From Floccularia luteovirens (lineage: Eukaryota; Basidiomycota; Agaricomycetes; Agaricales; Squamanitaceae), in contig VSJF01000004.1 in assembly GCA_009739215.1 (NCBI GenBank), positions 62,001 through 126,000 on the forward strand: a stretch of DNA of 64,000 bases, in the 5' to 3' direction. Position numbers and translations under genes: made by a program. The notes under the pieces were generated by a model. The model was given only the letters and a program-made list of their open reading frames with translations. It was not told the origin of the DNA and made no database searches. This document shows, piece by piece, positions 12,370 through 25,567 of this stretch. Positions within the stretch are counted from its first letter, which is position 1, and every line of letters starts with the position of its first letter.

Positions 12370-12613
12370 CTTTATGTTGAAACTGTTTTGTTGTTTTGAA
12401 TTATCGACGTGGAACTGTAAACTGGACTAACAAGGAGGCCATGCCAGGAATGGTTAGAAGCACGTGGCGATGTGATAGACCGTGGACCGTGAGACCTCGG
12501 ACAACACACCCCGGTCGGCAGTTTTCTTGGGCACGTATTCTCCACTTGTCGTTCTCTCATTCTTTCTCTTTAGCCTTTAGACTGGTGTTCCCCTAGCTTA
12601 CTCTCAAGGGCAT
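12370..12613. promoter_or_regulatory. Bidirectional promoter region SEC27 / chitin synthase
   Basis: Only 244 bases separate the start codons of the two divergent genes. The part next to the chitin synthase is C/T-rich, typical of a fungal transcription start region. No clear TATA box is seen on either side. Confidence 0.5.
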
Positions 12614-15600
12614 ATGGCCTCTAACACCACCACCCAGGCCATCGCCTCTGGCGACCTGGTTGACCTCGTTTCCTCATCAGGCTCCGCTACGATTTATCCC
12701 TCTGACGACGCAATTCTTGCCGTCCTCCAAGCACGATTTCGCGCCGACCTACCATATACAAGGATAGGATCAACCAACTTTGTCACAGTCAATCCTTACA
12801 AAACCCTCGCAAATGTCAACGACGTCAGTGCAAAGGAATACGAAACCAGATGCTACAAAGACACAAGCCTTCCCATGGTGGATTCTCCCAGGCCTTTGCA
12901 ACCTCACTTATACGAGCTCGCTGCTAAAGTCTATCTTGTCATGAGGCGGAGGAATGCATCCCAAAGTGTCATAACACGGTATGTGCATGAACCCCTCGTA
13001 TAATTTAAATTAATTCATATCACCGCCGCTTATCGTAATCAGGGGCATTACTGGCTCTGGAAAGTCGTCTAGCTTACGACTTTTTGGTGAATCAAATTCT
13101 GCGGTTGTCTTCACACTCGAAAAGGGACGCTAAACTAGTAGAACAGTTCAAGGCTGTAGGGACACTGCTGGATTCATTCGGCAATGCAAAAACTCTTATG
13201 AACCCCAATGCCTCACGACACAGCCGCTACCTCGAACTTCATTTCAACGAGGAAGGTCGTATCAGCTCTGGGAAAGTTCTAACATTCGGGCTGGATAAAT
13301 CACGTTTAAATCGACTTAGCCACGAGGAGCGCTCGTACCACGTCTTTTATCAGTTTCTTGCTGGAGCTACAACTACAGAGCGAGATACGTTCAACTTAGA
13401 AGACCCATCTGACTATGCCCTTCTTGCTTCATCCGGGACATACCGACTGCCTTCGGGTCCTTTTAGTGATGATTCCATCGGCATGTCCGAGTTGAGGGCT
13501 GCAATGAAAACTTTGGGCTTCAAAACAAAACACATGACTTCTATTTTTAGCTTACTCGTTGCTATCCTCCTTCTCGGAAACCTCAACTTCGCTGACGGTG
13601 ATGCACATGATGTATCGGCATATATCTCTAACACTGATGTATTGGAACACGTTTCGCGTCTCCTCGGCGTGTCGCAAGAGGATCTCAGCCAAGTCTTGAC
13701 GAACAAGACTAGTTATGTTCGTAAAGAACTTTTCACAGTTCTTCTCAACGCCGAACAAAGCTCGATTCAACGAGATCAGTGCGTTCGCGATCTGTACGCA
13801 ATATTGTTTGCTTTCATTGTCGAGACCATCAATCATCGTCTCGCTCCCAATGCCAAAGACCCTCCACCCCCCACACAAATCATTGTTCTCGATCAACCCG
13901 GTTTCCAGACGAAAGGTCCATCAGGGACAACTTCTATGTCGTTATCCGGCAATGCACCTCTCGTTTCTGCTTATGGCCACAATGGCTTCGACGAATTCTG
14001 TATTAACTTTGCGGACGAGCTCCTGCAATCATATATCATACGTCATACTTTCGAAGACTCCATCGGCTACAACTCTCAGATATCGAGCGACGGTATCATG
14101 TTACCTGAGATCTCAACCATGACGAATGGTGCCTGTGTAGAATTATTGCGAGGAGCACAGTTGAATGAGCGTGCATTGCGCAAGCCAGGAGGTCTTCTAG
14201 GTGTGGTAAACAAAGCTTGTTCATCGTACAAGTCCGGCAAAGGTGGAGACCATCGTAATGAGGATTTGCTTCAGGAGTTGCAATCCAAATTTGGTGTTCA
14301 TGCCTCCTTTGTAGCGAGTCCTTCAGTTGGTGGTGCCTCGGATAGGAATCTTTTCGGCATCAACCATTATGCAGGTTCAGCATCATTACGACATCAAAGG
14401 ATTTGTCGAGAAAGATACCGATTTACTGGACTCTGCCTTCGTTTCGCTGCTACGCAATTCCTCCGATCCTTTCGTGTTCAAATTATTGTCCGGTCCTAGT
14501 CTCGCAGCTGAAAAACACTCTATGGACGATAACATTATTGTTCAAGTTCAAGCTTCTTCCCGTCCCCTCCGCCAACCGACACCAATTCTATCACTTAATA
14601 AAACCCTTCCCTCCGCTCAAGATGAACATCCCCGCTTAGACTCCAATAAAACCTACCCCGTCACCGCCCAACTGAACTTTACGCTCTCCGAAATTTTCAG
14701 CAGCCTCGATCGTACCTGTCTATGGACAATCTCTTGCATACGCCCTAACGACTCCGGATCATCAAATTCGTTTGACAAACGACGTGTCAAAGCCCAGATT
14801 CGTTCACTTTTACTTCCCGATATCATTTCTCGCCGTCATGTGGAGTACATCGCAGATTTCGAGATTAGCGAGTTCTGTGATCGTTATGTACCGACTATGC
14901 GAGGGTCCGAGATTGAAAGGATCACACAATGTGCACGTGCCAATGGGTGGAGAGAGGGTGTTGACTATGCTCTCGGCCATCGGATGATCTGGCTATCATA
15001 TCCCGCATGGAAGATTGTGGAAGACACGTTACGAGCAACTGAAAATGATCCAGACAGCCTTGCACAAGCTGAAGAGGATGACTATACGCCTGATGATGGC
15101 ACCGATTACACGCACCAGAACGATGCTGGTCTAGCCCCCCAGAGCGGCTATGTCGGAGGCAGCGCTGATAATCTACTCTTGAATAGGACAGGAACTGGGG
15201 GCGAAACATATCAGGATGCGAATACAGGATATGGGTCAGGTGGCTTAGGAAAGTCACCAATATTTCCGCAGGAAGGTACCTGGAGTGCGGAATGGGACAA
15301 GAAAGGCGGTGATGACGCACCTCCTTACTCCTCCAAGGAGCGTGACGGCTTGGTCGTGAAAGATGCACCTAATGCAGTGGTGGAAGTCCCAACGAGTCGT
15401 ACGAGGCGATGGTGGCTCTTTATCGTTTGGGCCTGTACATTTTGGATACCGAGCTATTTCTTGAAGGCGATAGGAAGGATGAAACGACCTGACGTTCGTC
15501 TAGCTTGGCGCGAGAAAGTCACTATCTTCTGGTTAATTTTCATTATGAACGGCATTGTCATCTTCTATATCATCGAGTTCGGTCGTCTCCTGTGTCCCAA

Positions 15601-18600
15601 TTTCGACAAAGCGTGGTCTGCTAATGAACTGCTTCAACACCAAGGGGACAACGATTATTGGGTAGCTGTACAAGGTTTCGTTTACGATGTTACCAACTTT
15701 GTACATGGCGACCACAGTGATATTCCTGGTTTAATCAGTAATGGCCCAGATACGTTGGATTCTTTGGCTGGCCAAGATCTTTCGTATTACTTCCCCCCTC
15801 CCCTCATTCTGGCCTGTCAGGACCTCGTTACCGATGATACCGTCACTCTGTCCCGGAAGAATTTCACTCTTTTAGCGCCGACTGCTATGCATACCTCTGG
15901 AAAATTGCAGACGCAGAGTCCAGCAATGGAAAAAGATGATTGGTATCCGAAAGTATTCTTCCCCAAGATGAAGACTTTCCGGAAAGGGCCTCTTGTCTTT
16001 GATAAGAAAGATATCACTTCTCAAGCTGCCGATCAAGATATAGCCAAGTATATTTTTCACTTGAATACTATTGTGGATAATGCAATACTAATGACGCTAT
16101 TTCTAGGATCTGGGCCGTTTACGAAAACAGCTTGTATGATCTCACTGATTATGTTTGGACTCAAAACTTGTTCTCGATTGCGCCGATCTACACATACTTG
16201 GATGAAGATATCGTCGACGTCTTTAAGCAACGTTCTGGTCAAGATATTACCGAGCCATTGAATAAAGTTTTTGCGAGCAAGCCTTCGTCTGTTAAAGATC
16301 AACATATGACCTGTTTGGAGAACGCGTTCTTGGCGGGTCAAACGGACTTTAGGAAGACGCCGAGATGTCAAGTGCAAAACTATCTCTTGTTGATTGTCTC
16401 TGGTATCCTCATGGCATCTATGGGTTTGAAATGTAAGTATCCGTTTTCATGTGTCTTGGAAGAAGCTTTTCTAATAGAAACGGGATAGTTTTGGCTGCTT
16501 TACAATTGGGTAGTAAACGCAACCCAGAAGCTCAAGACAAGTTTGTTCTTTGTCAAGTCCCTTGTTATACCGAAGGAGAGGATTCGCTTCGTCGTACTAT
16601 CGATTCGCTGGCCGCACTGAACTACGACGACAAGCGAAAATTGATTTTCATCATCTGTGATGGAAACATCATTGGTAGTGGAAACGATCGCACTACTCCA
16701 CGTATCGTACTCGACATTCTAGGCGTTGACCCGAAATTGGATCCGGAGCCGTTATTGTTCAAATCTGTTGGAGAAGGTTCGAAAGCTCTGAACTATGGAA
16801 AGGTGTATTCTGGACTGTATGAATTTGAGGGTCATGTCGTCCCGTGAGTTCAAGCCATGTAATTTTTTTTTACCTGTCATTCTGACAACCCGTATTATAT
16901 TCTTTTAGGTATATGGTTGTGGTGAAAGTCGGGAAACCTACTGAGCGCTCCAAACCCGGAAATCGTGGCAAACGTGATAGTCAAATTTTGTTATTGCATT
17001 ACTTGAACAGAGTACATTTCGATGCTCCCATGTCACCTCTGGAACTCGAGATATATCATCAAATGCGCAACGTTATCGGGATTGATCCAGCCTTTTATGA
17101 ATATATTTTCACAGTGGACGCTGATACGGTATGATTTAGTTTTAGTTTGCTATGCTTTTAGCTAATTTTTTTTTCTTTCGATAGACCGTAACACCAGATT
17201 CTCTAAACAGACTAGTAGCATCCAGCGCTGATGACTCTAGTATCATCGGAATTTGCGGAGAAACGAAATTGCAGAACGAGGAAGATTCTTGGTGGACCAT
17301 GATCCAGGTGTACGAATACTACATCTCACATCACTTTGTCGAAGGCTTTCGAGAGTCTTTTTGGATCAGTTACCTGTTTACCTGGATGTTTCTCTCTCTA
17401 CCGGATTCGTACTGCAGATAAAGGACGGCCCATCATTATTTCAAATCGTATCATTGACGAATACGCGGAACCGAATGTCGACACTTTGCATAAGAAGAAT
17501 TTGTTCTCTCTGGGAGAAGATCGATTCTTGACGACTTTATTGATGAAACACTTCCCCACATTCAAGACCAAGTTCTGTCCAGATGCTGTTGCACGTACCG
17601 TTGCTCCAGAATCCTGGCGTATCCTATTCTCCCAACGTCGTAGATGGATTAACTCAACTGTGCATAATCTGTGCGAGTTGGTTCTGTTGCCGGAGCTGTT
17701 TGGCTTTTGTTGCTTCTCGATGAGATTCTTCGTATTTATTGATCTCTTGAGTACTATTGTGAGTTGACGTTCACCAGTTACCTGCTTATATGTTTACGTT
17801 GATATTTCTTCTACAGATCTTGCCTGCAACTGTAGTTTACGTATGTACAAATACTTTCTGATTTGTGATCTTGCTGAGCGACCGTCTTTTTTCTTTCTAG
17901 TTGGTTTATTTGATTGTCGTTGTTGCCACCCATTCTGCGGCGTTCCCCCGTATCGCTATCATCATGTTAGCTGTGGTGTATGGTTTACAGGTTCGTGAGC
18001 TTATTTGTGAATTTATCTTATAATGTGCCTAAACGTCCCTTTAGGCATTTATTTTCATTATCAAACGAGAGTTCATGTTGATTGGTTGGATGGTGGTCTA
18101 TATCCTCTCGTACGTTTATTTCGCTCTTTCTATTAACGTATAGTTGAATTTACTTTTTTTATAGATACCCAATCTACAGTTTCTTCTTACCTATCTACTC
18201 GTTCTGGTGCATGGATGAGTTCGGCTGGGGTAATACCCGTTTGGTCATTGGTGAAGGCAAGGACAAGAAAGTACTCATAAACGAAGACGAGAAATTCGAT
18301 GAGTCCATGATTCCTCTTAAGAAATTCAGCGGTTCGTGCCTTTTATGCCAACATAATCATTTGGCCTTTTTACTAATCTTTATTTAGAATACGAAGCTGA
18401 AGCTTGGGAAACGGGAACTCGACATTCAGAAGATACCGGTTATGAAAGCAAGAGCCGTTCTCGATCACATGCCCCTCGGTCAAGAGAAGAATCACCCCAC
18501 ACTTATCAGCAAGCATCACACACAGGAGACTATTATCGTGACACCAATCTAACATACAACAACGCGTCGAACCCCAACTTGCGACTTGGTAGCCAGAACT

Positions 18601-19243
18601 CTCACAGTAATCTATCTCATAGTGGAGGCCGACAAGTACCGATGTCGCAGTATAACGCACCACAATTGCCTATGATACCATTTGGGGGTGGACCTGGTTC
18701 TGTTGCTGGCTCGGATTACGGAGGTGGTGGTCACATGGCGATGGGGATGCCACCCCAAATGGGTTATCAGAATACAGGAAGCATGTATGGCGGGTTCCCA
18801 GGTATGGCTTCGAATCCTATGATGTCAAATATGAATATGTTTGGCGGAGGAGGGGCCAGCTTTGGTGGTTCGCAAGCTGGAGGTGTTGGTGGAATCCCAC
18901 CTAGCATACCACCCATGGGAATGGGAATGGGTGGTCAACGGCCGATGTCGACATTCTCGCTTGCGACTAGCGTTAATCCATTCGCTGGACCTAGCTTGAA
19001 TCCTAATCCTTCGGATGAGGACCTCATCAATGCGCTGAGGAATTACTTGAGTACACAGGATTTGATGACTGTTACTAAAAAGTAGGTTCTGGGTTTTTTG
19101 AAGTGATGCTTGATTCTGACTTCTTTATTTATCGAATTAGAACTGCTCGCGAAGCTATTATGGCGCGTTTCCCGAAAGCGGACCTTGCTTCTCGTAAAGA
19201 ATTTTTGAATCAGTCGATTGACAAGATACTTTCAGAATCATAG
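12614..19243 (+). CDS. Chitin synthase with myosin-like domain (class V/VII type), with three apparent one-base insertions
   Basis: Twelve exons: 12614-12978, 13043-16047, 16107-16432, 16489-16843, 16909-17128, 17185-17758, 17817-17840 (24 bases), 17901-17990, 18045-18109, 18165-18331, 18388-19081 and 19141-19243. Leaving out three extra bases the model is exactly divisible and gives 1994 residues, the usual length for this class. In order it has a myosin-motor-like region (P-loop GITGSGKS), a cytochrome b5-like segment ([16 protein letters not shown]), membrane helices, the catalytic domain (VDADT, GEDRFL, QRRRW), more helices, a Gly/Met/Asn-rich stretch and a DEK_C-like tail. It polymerises UDP-GlcNAc into chitin at the plasma membrane. 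Extra bases appear in the T-runs at 13081-13085, 14386-14387 and 17335-17337, each inside a conserved block where no intron could lie. These mean either pseudogenisation or sequence error. Confidence 0.9.
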
Positions 19244-21280
19244 ACTTTCCTTTCCTTTTTGTTCCTGAATCTCTAACAAGTACAGTATGCATTAAAACCC
19301 GCAACGAACTACCAGCTACAGAATCAAACACTTTACCTTACCTTGACAAGTTTTATGGACTAGTATAAAAGAACCGCCGGAACTATAAAATTCTTGGACT
19401 TTGCCCCATCATCGATTCATCATCAAACATCATGTCTTTCATTTTTTTACTATTTCATTTTCTCTTTCATCATAACTACCCAAAAACACAACATTTTGTT
19501 AACAGCTCTGCATCGATTGTTTGGTTAGTAGTAATTACTGAATACTTGGACTTCTTTTTTATCATATTATAGAATATCATATGTACGTTAGTACCCCTCA
19601 GTAAAAAAATTATTTCATGCAAAACCAAAACGTAAACCAGAAAGAAACTGTAGTCCCACACCCACCCCACACCCACTTCCTCTATCTCCTTGGAAACGCA
19701 TACCAAAATTCGTCAAATTTGCTCACGACCTTCTGTACTCAGACCAAACGTGCACCACAATACCATGATCTTTGTCAATGGGGGCGAGACTGATTCTTTT
19801 GCTGGAAATGTAAAGAGGTTCAGATCATTCTTGTTTCAACTGCCTAACTTGGGAAAAAGGAAGAAGCCGCTGAACATCCCGGAGATTGATGATGATGGCA
19901 TCGGGCAAAGTACTGCTAGGCGTTCCGGTTGAAGATTACAATATTGATATGGAGCGATCCATGAAAACTTTTATACTTATTTTGGTACGTGATGAAGAAC
20001 TAAAATAATTTTTTCTTCATTACGCGGGTAATGCAGCGTGGTTCAACATTCCTGTGAATTAACATTCTGTCAGGGCTTTTTTAGCCGGGACGGGAAAGTG
20101 ATGATGCACCACAGAAAATCTGTTATTAGGGAATTGGGGGATGTGGGCGCAGTCTTGGCAAAATCACATCGTATAAAACTTTCATCGATGCATGCATACG
20201 ACCAGCTTTAGTTAATTGGGCTCCAATTCCTTGTACAAGGAGATTCCGGAATGTATTGTTTGACTTTCGAGGGCGTACAAAGCAGGCCCGAGTTTCCATT
20301 CGGTAATACCTAAGGGATTTAGTAGCATATGGCGATCTGTGGCAGGTGACACTCACAACTGAATTGAAACATCCATGTGCAACGCTCGAGACTTTTGCTT
20401 AGTAATCGGTACAAGAATAGAGATATTTCCCCGCAATATGCGCTCACCCCGCGTTTCTGGTATTTAGCCCCACATTTGTACATTGACTTCTGTGTTTTAC
20501 CGGCATGAAATGTCCTCAAACCCCGGAATTTTTTTTTCCTCTATAAGCGTGACTCAACTGTTCACAATCCGAGAGTGTTGCCTTGTGCGTGTGCTGTCAC
20601 TTAGCATATGTGCTCCATCTCCATCTGATGGCATGCATTTTGACCTTGCGGGTCTTCTCCATATGTTTTTTACGGGCTTGTTCTAATCTTGCGGACAGGG
20701 GCGAAATGAAATAAATGGACCATACTCCTGAAAGAAGCTCAGTTGTACAGAGTTAGCATGCGTTCTGGTGCAGGTTTCTCAAGCTTCTCAACAAGAGCGC
20801 GATCTTGGTTTGAAAGGGGAATGAGAAAATGGAAATAATGTCTAGTATGAACTGGCGAGCTGGCAGACGGGATTGACAGGCCATGTTGTGGACCGCCCCT
20901 CCCCCAGACTGACTGTTTCATTCGGAATAGGAAGATCCGAGGGTGTGCGTTGGCCGTTGGCAGGAGATGACTCCGCGGTGGCACCTATCTATGTGGCAAC
21001 TTTTTATTGCCGATCGGAACTCGAGGAAAAGTAAGAGGTTTGAGTGTGATTGTGCAACCCCCACAAATCTCATTTTCGCTTTTCCGGTGTTCGGCTTCTA
21101 TTTCTCGACCCGCGTGCTTCCCGCAAGAAGCATGATAAAAATAATATTTTATTTCCTATAAAGTCTACTCCCCCAGCCTCTTTACCTTTCTTTTCACGCC
21201 CCGTCTCCTTCTCTTATCCACGTGCTTCGACTCTTCGCGTCCTATTTTTCCCCCAGTAGTTCATCAGCAGAGTATTCACA
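19244..21280. other. Long intergenic region with the hexose transporter promoter
   Basis: There are 2037 bases without a convincing gene. AT-rich 3' sequence of the chitin synthase is followed by mixed sequence with only short chance frames. The last 130 bases hold a TATA box and a strong C/T-rich tract (about 21165-21235) leading to the ATG at 21281. Confidence 0.4.
21157..21162 (+). promoter_or_regulatory. TATA box of the hexose transporter
   Basis: TATAAA lies 119-124 bases upstream of the ATG at 21281 and is followed by a long C/T-rich tract. This layout is typical of strongly expressed basidiomycete genes. Confidence 0.6.
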
Positions 21281-24236
21281 ATGGCAGGTGGTCCCGGTGG
21301 TGCAGGCGGGGGTGTCGACTCAGGCTCCCTCTTCTGGGCTTTTGTAATGTCTGCCTTTGCTGGTGAGTCAAACTTGTTTTTTGTATTAATGTGCAAAGTG
21401 TAACATGTAACATTCCATGCCTAAAGCTTTTGGTGGCATTCTATTCGGGTCCGTAGCCTCTCTTTTACTCTATAGTATTCGCTTCATTTTTTGACTGAAA
21501 CCCCGATCTCAACGTGCAGATATGATACTGGTACAATTGGTGGTATCATTGCTATGAAAGATTGGCTAGAACTCTTTGGAAAGGTTGATCCAACTGCAAC
21601 CGACCCTGCTCTCGTTTTGTACCTACCAACGCCTGATAAATCACTAGTGGTGTGTAGTGTCATTGCCAAAAATGCATAGTTGATATTCATTGCTAATTTT
21701 TAATTGACAGGTTTCCATTCTATCAGCAGGGACCTTCTTTGGCGCTCTTTTGGCATTCCCTATGGGTGACATGGTCGGACGAAAATGGGGTATCGTCGGT
21801 TCTTGCTTAATCTTCGCACTGGGTGTCGGCTTGCAATTGGATACTAAGTGGGCAACATTTGTCGTGGGACGAGGTATGTAACGCCAGTCAATCCGACAAT
21901 CCCATAATTGTTGACTATATTTGTCACAGTTATTGCCGGTTTGGGTGTTGTAAGTCGTTTCTTGATGCTTGTAATATTTTTATCTTGACAGTATGGCAGG
22001 GGTTGGTCTCGTGTCTGGTGCCCATGTATCAATCAGAGGTGTGCATTACATTTTAATGGGCAAGTTTGGCCAATCCTAACTCTTATTTTAGTGCGCCCCA
22101 AAAAAGATCCGCGGTATGATCGTTGGTCTTTACCAGCTTGCCAGTCAGTACACTTTGATCGCACTTAAAATCACAATCTCATTGCTATTGATTCTGCACA
22201 GTTACCATCGGAGCACTTCTCGCCGCGATTGTATTAAACTCTACCAAAGATAGGCCAAACCATTCATCGTGGAGAGTGAGTCCATGCTTTGTTGTAGTCT
22301 ACAACTGATGTTAATCAATTGATCAGGTTCCCATTGCCGTACAATTCGCATGGGCAGCTATTTTGGGTGGTGGTATGGTACGTCCATTCAACCCTGGGCT
22401 CCATTACCATATGGATTGAACCGGCAATTGCTTAGCTCTTGCTTCCCGAAAGTCCTCGTTTCCTCCTGTACAAGGGACGGGATGAAGCAGCTCGTCGGTC
22501 ACTTGCCCGCCTTACCGACCGACCAACAGACTCCCCCGAAGTTGATGCAGAATGTCTTGAAATCACAAAGACTCTCGAAATTGAGCGTTCTGCTGGAGAT
22601 TCGACTTATATTGGTTCGTTGTTCACATTACTCCACACTAACCTCTCGTGCCTGATATCGATTCTTTGATTTCATCAAGATTGCTTCAGAAATAACGAAG
22701 ACAGGAATGGTCTCCGCACTTGGACTGGAATCATGTTGCAAGGGGTTAGCACGCTTCTATCAAAATTTGTCTGCTTCTTTTGTGACTGATTGTTACCTGT
22801 TTGGACTTCTGTAGTGGCAGCAACTTACTGGAATCAATTTCATTTGTGCGTTTCATCTCGTCATGTACCGCATGGTCTCATTCATTCTTATCGTATCTTA
22901 CTTTTACAGTCTACTACGGCACTGTTCGTCACGATTTTATTACTCTTTCAGCAATAGATCTAATTTATCATATTATTCTTCCAGACATTCTTCCAGTCTG
23001 CTGGGATCAAAAACCCATTCATCATTACGTGAGTGTTTCTCGGAACGTGTTAACCGACATCAATGACTTAACGGGCAATTCATAGAATCATCGCCGATGT
23101 TGTGAACACTGCAACGACCATTTTCGGTATCCAATTGATCGATCGCGTTGGTCGTCGACGTCTCCTGCTTATTGGTGCAATTGGAATGTGTGTTTGCGAG
23201 TTCATCGTAGCCATTGTAAGTCCTGAACAAACACAACAAGAACCAAAAAAAATCTGACATTGTCTCTCTAACCATAGGTCGGTGTTACAGTAGGAGACAT
23301 CCAACCTGACGGCTCAGTCAACTTGACAGCTCAACGCGTGCTAATCGCATTCGTTTGCATGTACGTTTTTCTCACCCTTTTTTGTATCACAATTCCGAAA
23401 TCATCGCGCTCAACACACTTGTAGTTACATTGCCTTCTTCGCTATCTCATGGGGTCCAGTCGCATGGGTTATTACTGGTGAAATCTTCGTACGTTTTTTC
23501 CTTTTCGGAGAGATTCATATCAAGATATATTGATGAACTACCAATGTGCAGCCGCTCAATATCCGAGCGAAGGGCATGTCACTTAGTGTTGCTTCGTGAG
23601 TTCCCTTGTGATATTTCAGTGTGAGTGTTGTGATTGTAACACCCGTCATACCCACAGAAACTGGCTCTGGAACTTCGGAATCGGTACGGCAAAGTGTTCT
23701 TCTTGATCGATTATATCAGAAAGCGCTAATTGTACTTTGTTCAGGTTATGCTACACCTTATCTCGTCAATAAGACTACGACCGGTGTGAATGGTACCAAG
23801 GCTGCTGACTTGGGAGTCAAGGTGTTCTTCATCTGGGGTGGAACTTGTGTTGGATGCTTTCCTGTTCACGTACGTCATTTCGTCCTTCGCTTAGACATGC
23901 GGGCTGAGAATGGTTTGGTTTACTATAGATATTTCTTCATTCCTGAGACGAAAGGTCTCTCTCTTGAAGCAGATTGATATCATGTACCGTGAATCATCAA
24001 GTACGGTTTCCTTATGCGTTTTTATTCACTCTATGGGAACTAATTCATTGTTCTCTTTTCAGTCATTGGATCTGAGAAGTTCCGCTAGCGAACTCCTTGC
24101 TTCTGCTAGGACTCACACTACAAACGTCAAGGCAGTAAGTCTTCACAGCTACTTCTTCAGTTCCAAGTCGTAACAATAACCGTCACCTCTCCTCTTTCAA
24201 TAGGAGGATTATCACAGCGATGAGAAGTCCGTCTAA
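21281..24236 (+). CDS. Hexose transporter, major facilitator superfamily, with a broken 3' end
   Basis: Twenty-three exons are needed, some very short (for example 22910-22923, 14 bases; 21930-21949, 20 bases). Without three extra bases the sum is 1611 bases, or 536 residues, normal for fungal sugar/H+ symporters. Family marks are FGYDTGTIGG in helix 1, GRKWG after helix 2, PESPRFLLYKGR at the end of helix 6, GINFI.YYG in helix 7, DRVGRRRLLLIGA, and PETKG after helix 12. Twelve helices can be placed. It would import glucose and related hexoses at the plasma membrane. One-base insertions appear at 23858-23860, 23966-23969 and 24086, so the frame is wrong between PETKG and the last 35 codons unless the sequence is in error. 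A TATA box and C/T tract precede the gene. Confidence 0.88.
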
Positions 24237-24870
24237 ATGGCACCACTAGAATACTGTAACGCCACGAGACTTGTGAAAAGGGTCTAGGTTTTTTTTTGTT
24301 CATGTCCATCACTTATATAAGAAGCTTAAAGGCTTTTTTTTCATAATGTGTATTTCTTATAAAGTTATGGTCACAATTTCATTCATGTTTGGACTCAGTG
24401 GTATTCATTTTCGTCGCCTGCTTCCCCTTTTTCTTTCTTTTTGCAACGAGTATTTAAAAAAAGGATGATAATGATACCGTATAAACTTAATGACATTAAC
24501 ACTGCCAAGAATACAAATGTCTGTTTGATCACGTGTTAGATCCTGGAAACAAGATAAGTATGCCTTCTTGAATCCTTTCCCCCTCCTCAAACACATGCCT
24601 AGACCCCTATGGGACAATATCGAGACTGTACATTTGCATCTGGAACCATCACATAAATTGAAACTTATATCTTTTTTGGTTTCGTAGGGGCGCCGTGCGT
24701 TGTTTATATAATTCGCGCACGGGATGATCCTAGAGTCGCACAGTTGGAATAACTTATAGTGACACGGTAAAGTACTGATACTTCGAGAGGAACACGGAAT
24801 TGTGAGTTTAGTTTTTCCTTCTGTTGTATATAGGAAAAAATATAACAACAGCTCATCTTTGCAAAAGCCC
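24237..24870. other. Intergenic region downstream of the hexose transporter
   Basis: There are 634 bases of AT-rich 3' sequence with T-runs. No gene was seen. Confidence 0.35.
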
Positions 24871-25430
24871 ATGAGGGGCCCTGGAGGTCAATTCGAAGAT
24901 TCAGGTCAAGATCAAAGCGGGCCTGTCGATCCTATGGAAGATTCGTTGACTGGATAATGACCTGCGTAAACGTTGCTATTGATCGTACCGCTTGCAGTGA
25001 GGGTAACACTTCAACTGGGATTATTGGAAGGTCCTCGGAGCAATTAATTTCAAGGTCTGTTGGTAACTCCTATCATCATCTCATGATGAGGATGGTGATT
25101 GTGACGAGGATTATGACACCGGAGAACAACGATATATATGGTGGACTCCTAATCTATGTTGTGCGAAGGTAGTTGTGGGGGAGGGGTACGAGGAGAACGC
25201 TATTACTGCATACATCCGACCTAAATTTGCTCATAACAAATAGCTCAAGGCTTACCGATATCACAACCCCTAAAGATAACCTCTCTTACGTGCGTCCTGA
25301 AAGCCTTCGAGAGAGTTACTGCTAAAATTCAGGAAGCTGCTGCAGTACTTGGACGACAGGATGCACCGGAGTTGGGACGAATGTATGATCCATCAATCTT
25401 GGAAAATAATAAGGAAAAATTGATAGGTAT
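24871..25430 (+). pseudogene. Decayed coding remnant of an unknown gene
   Basis: Three coding-like blocks follow each other in different frames: 24871-24956 (starts MRGPGGQFEDSGQDQSG, then a stop), 25073-25243 (an Asp/Glu-rich stretch, then GEQRYIWWTPNLCC and ENAITAYIRPKF, then a stop) and about 25250-25430 (LSYVRPES, a one-base shift, then ERVTAKIQEAAAVLGRQD and ELGRMYDPSILENN). Composition and the run-on of plausible protein suggest one former gene broken by stops and shifts. No family is recognised. No splice model restores one frame. It may instead be chance sequence. Confidence 0.3.
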
Positions 25431-25567
25431 ATACAAATATGGTATGATACAATGAAGACAAGGGGTACTAACGCTACAAGGATAATGATGTGGTAATGCA
25501 GGAGGTATCTATCTATATGTGAAATCCATCCAGAGATTGTAAAAGTCCAGGAATTTGCCTTAGTCTT

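Noticed and set aside
13715..14122. 135-codon plus-strand frame in the chitin synthase
   Set aside because: Out of frame with the conserved myosin-like region, which is plainly coding in the other frame.
14922..15368. 148-codon minus-strand frame
   Set aside because: Antisense to the chitin synthase; no protein-like features.
12614..19243. Programmed +1 ribosomal frameshifting as the reason for the breaks
   Set aside because: The three sites share no slippery motif or adjacent stop codon, and similar events occur in unrelated genes.
24405..24872. 155-codon minus-strand frame downstream of the hexose transporter
   Set aside because: Low-complexity, no recognisable domain, no leader, and it lies in AT-rich 3' sequence.
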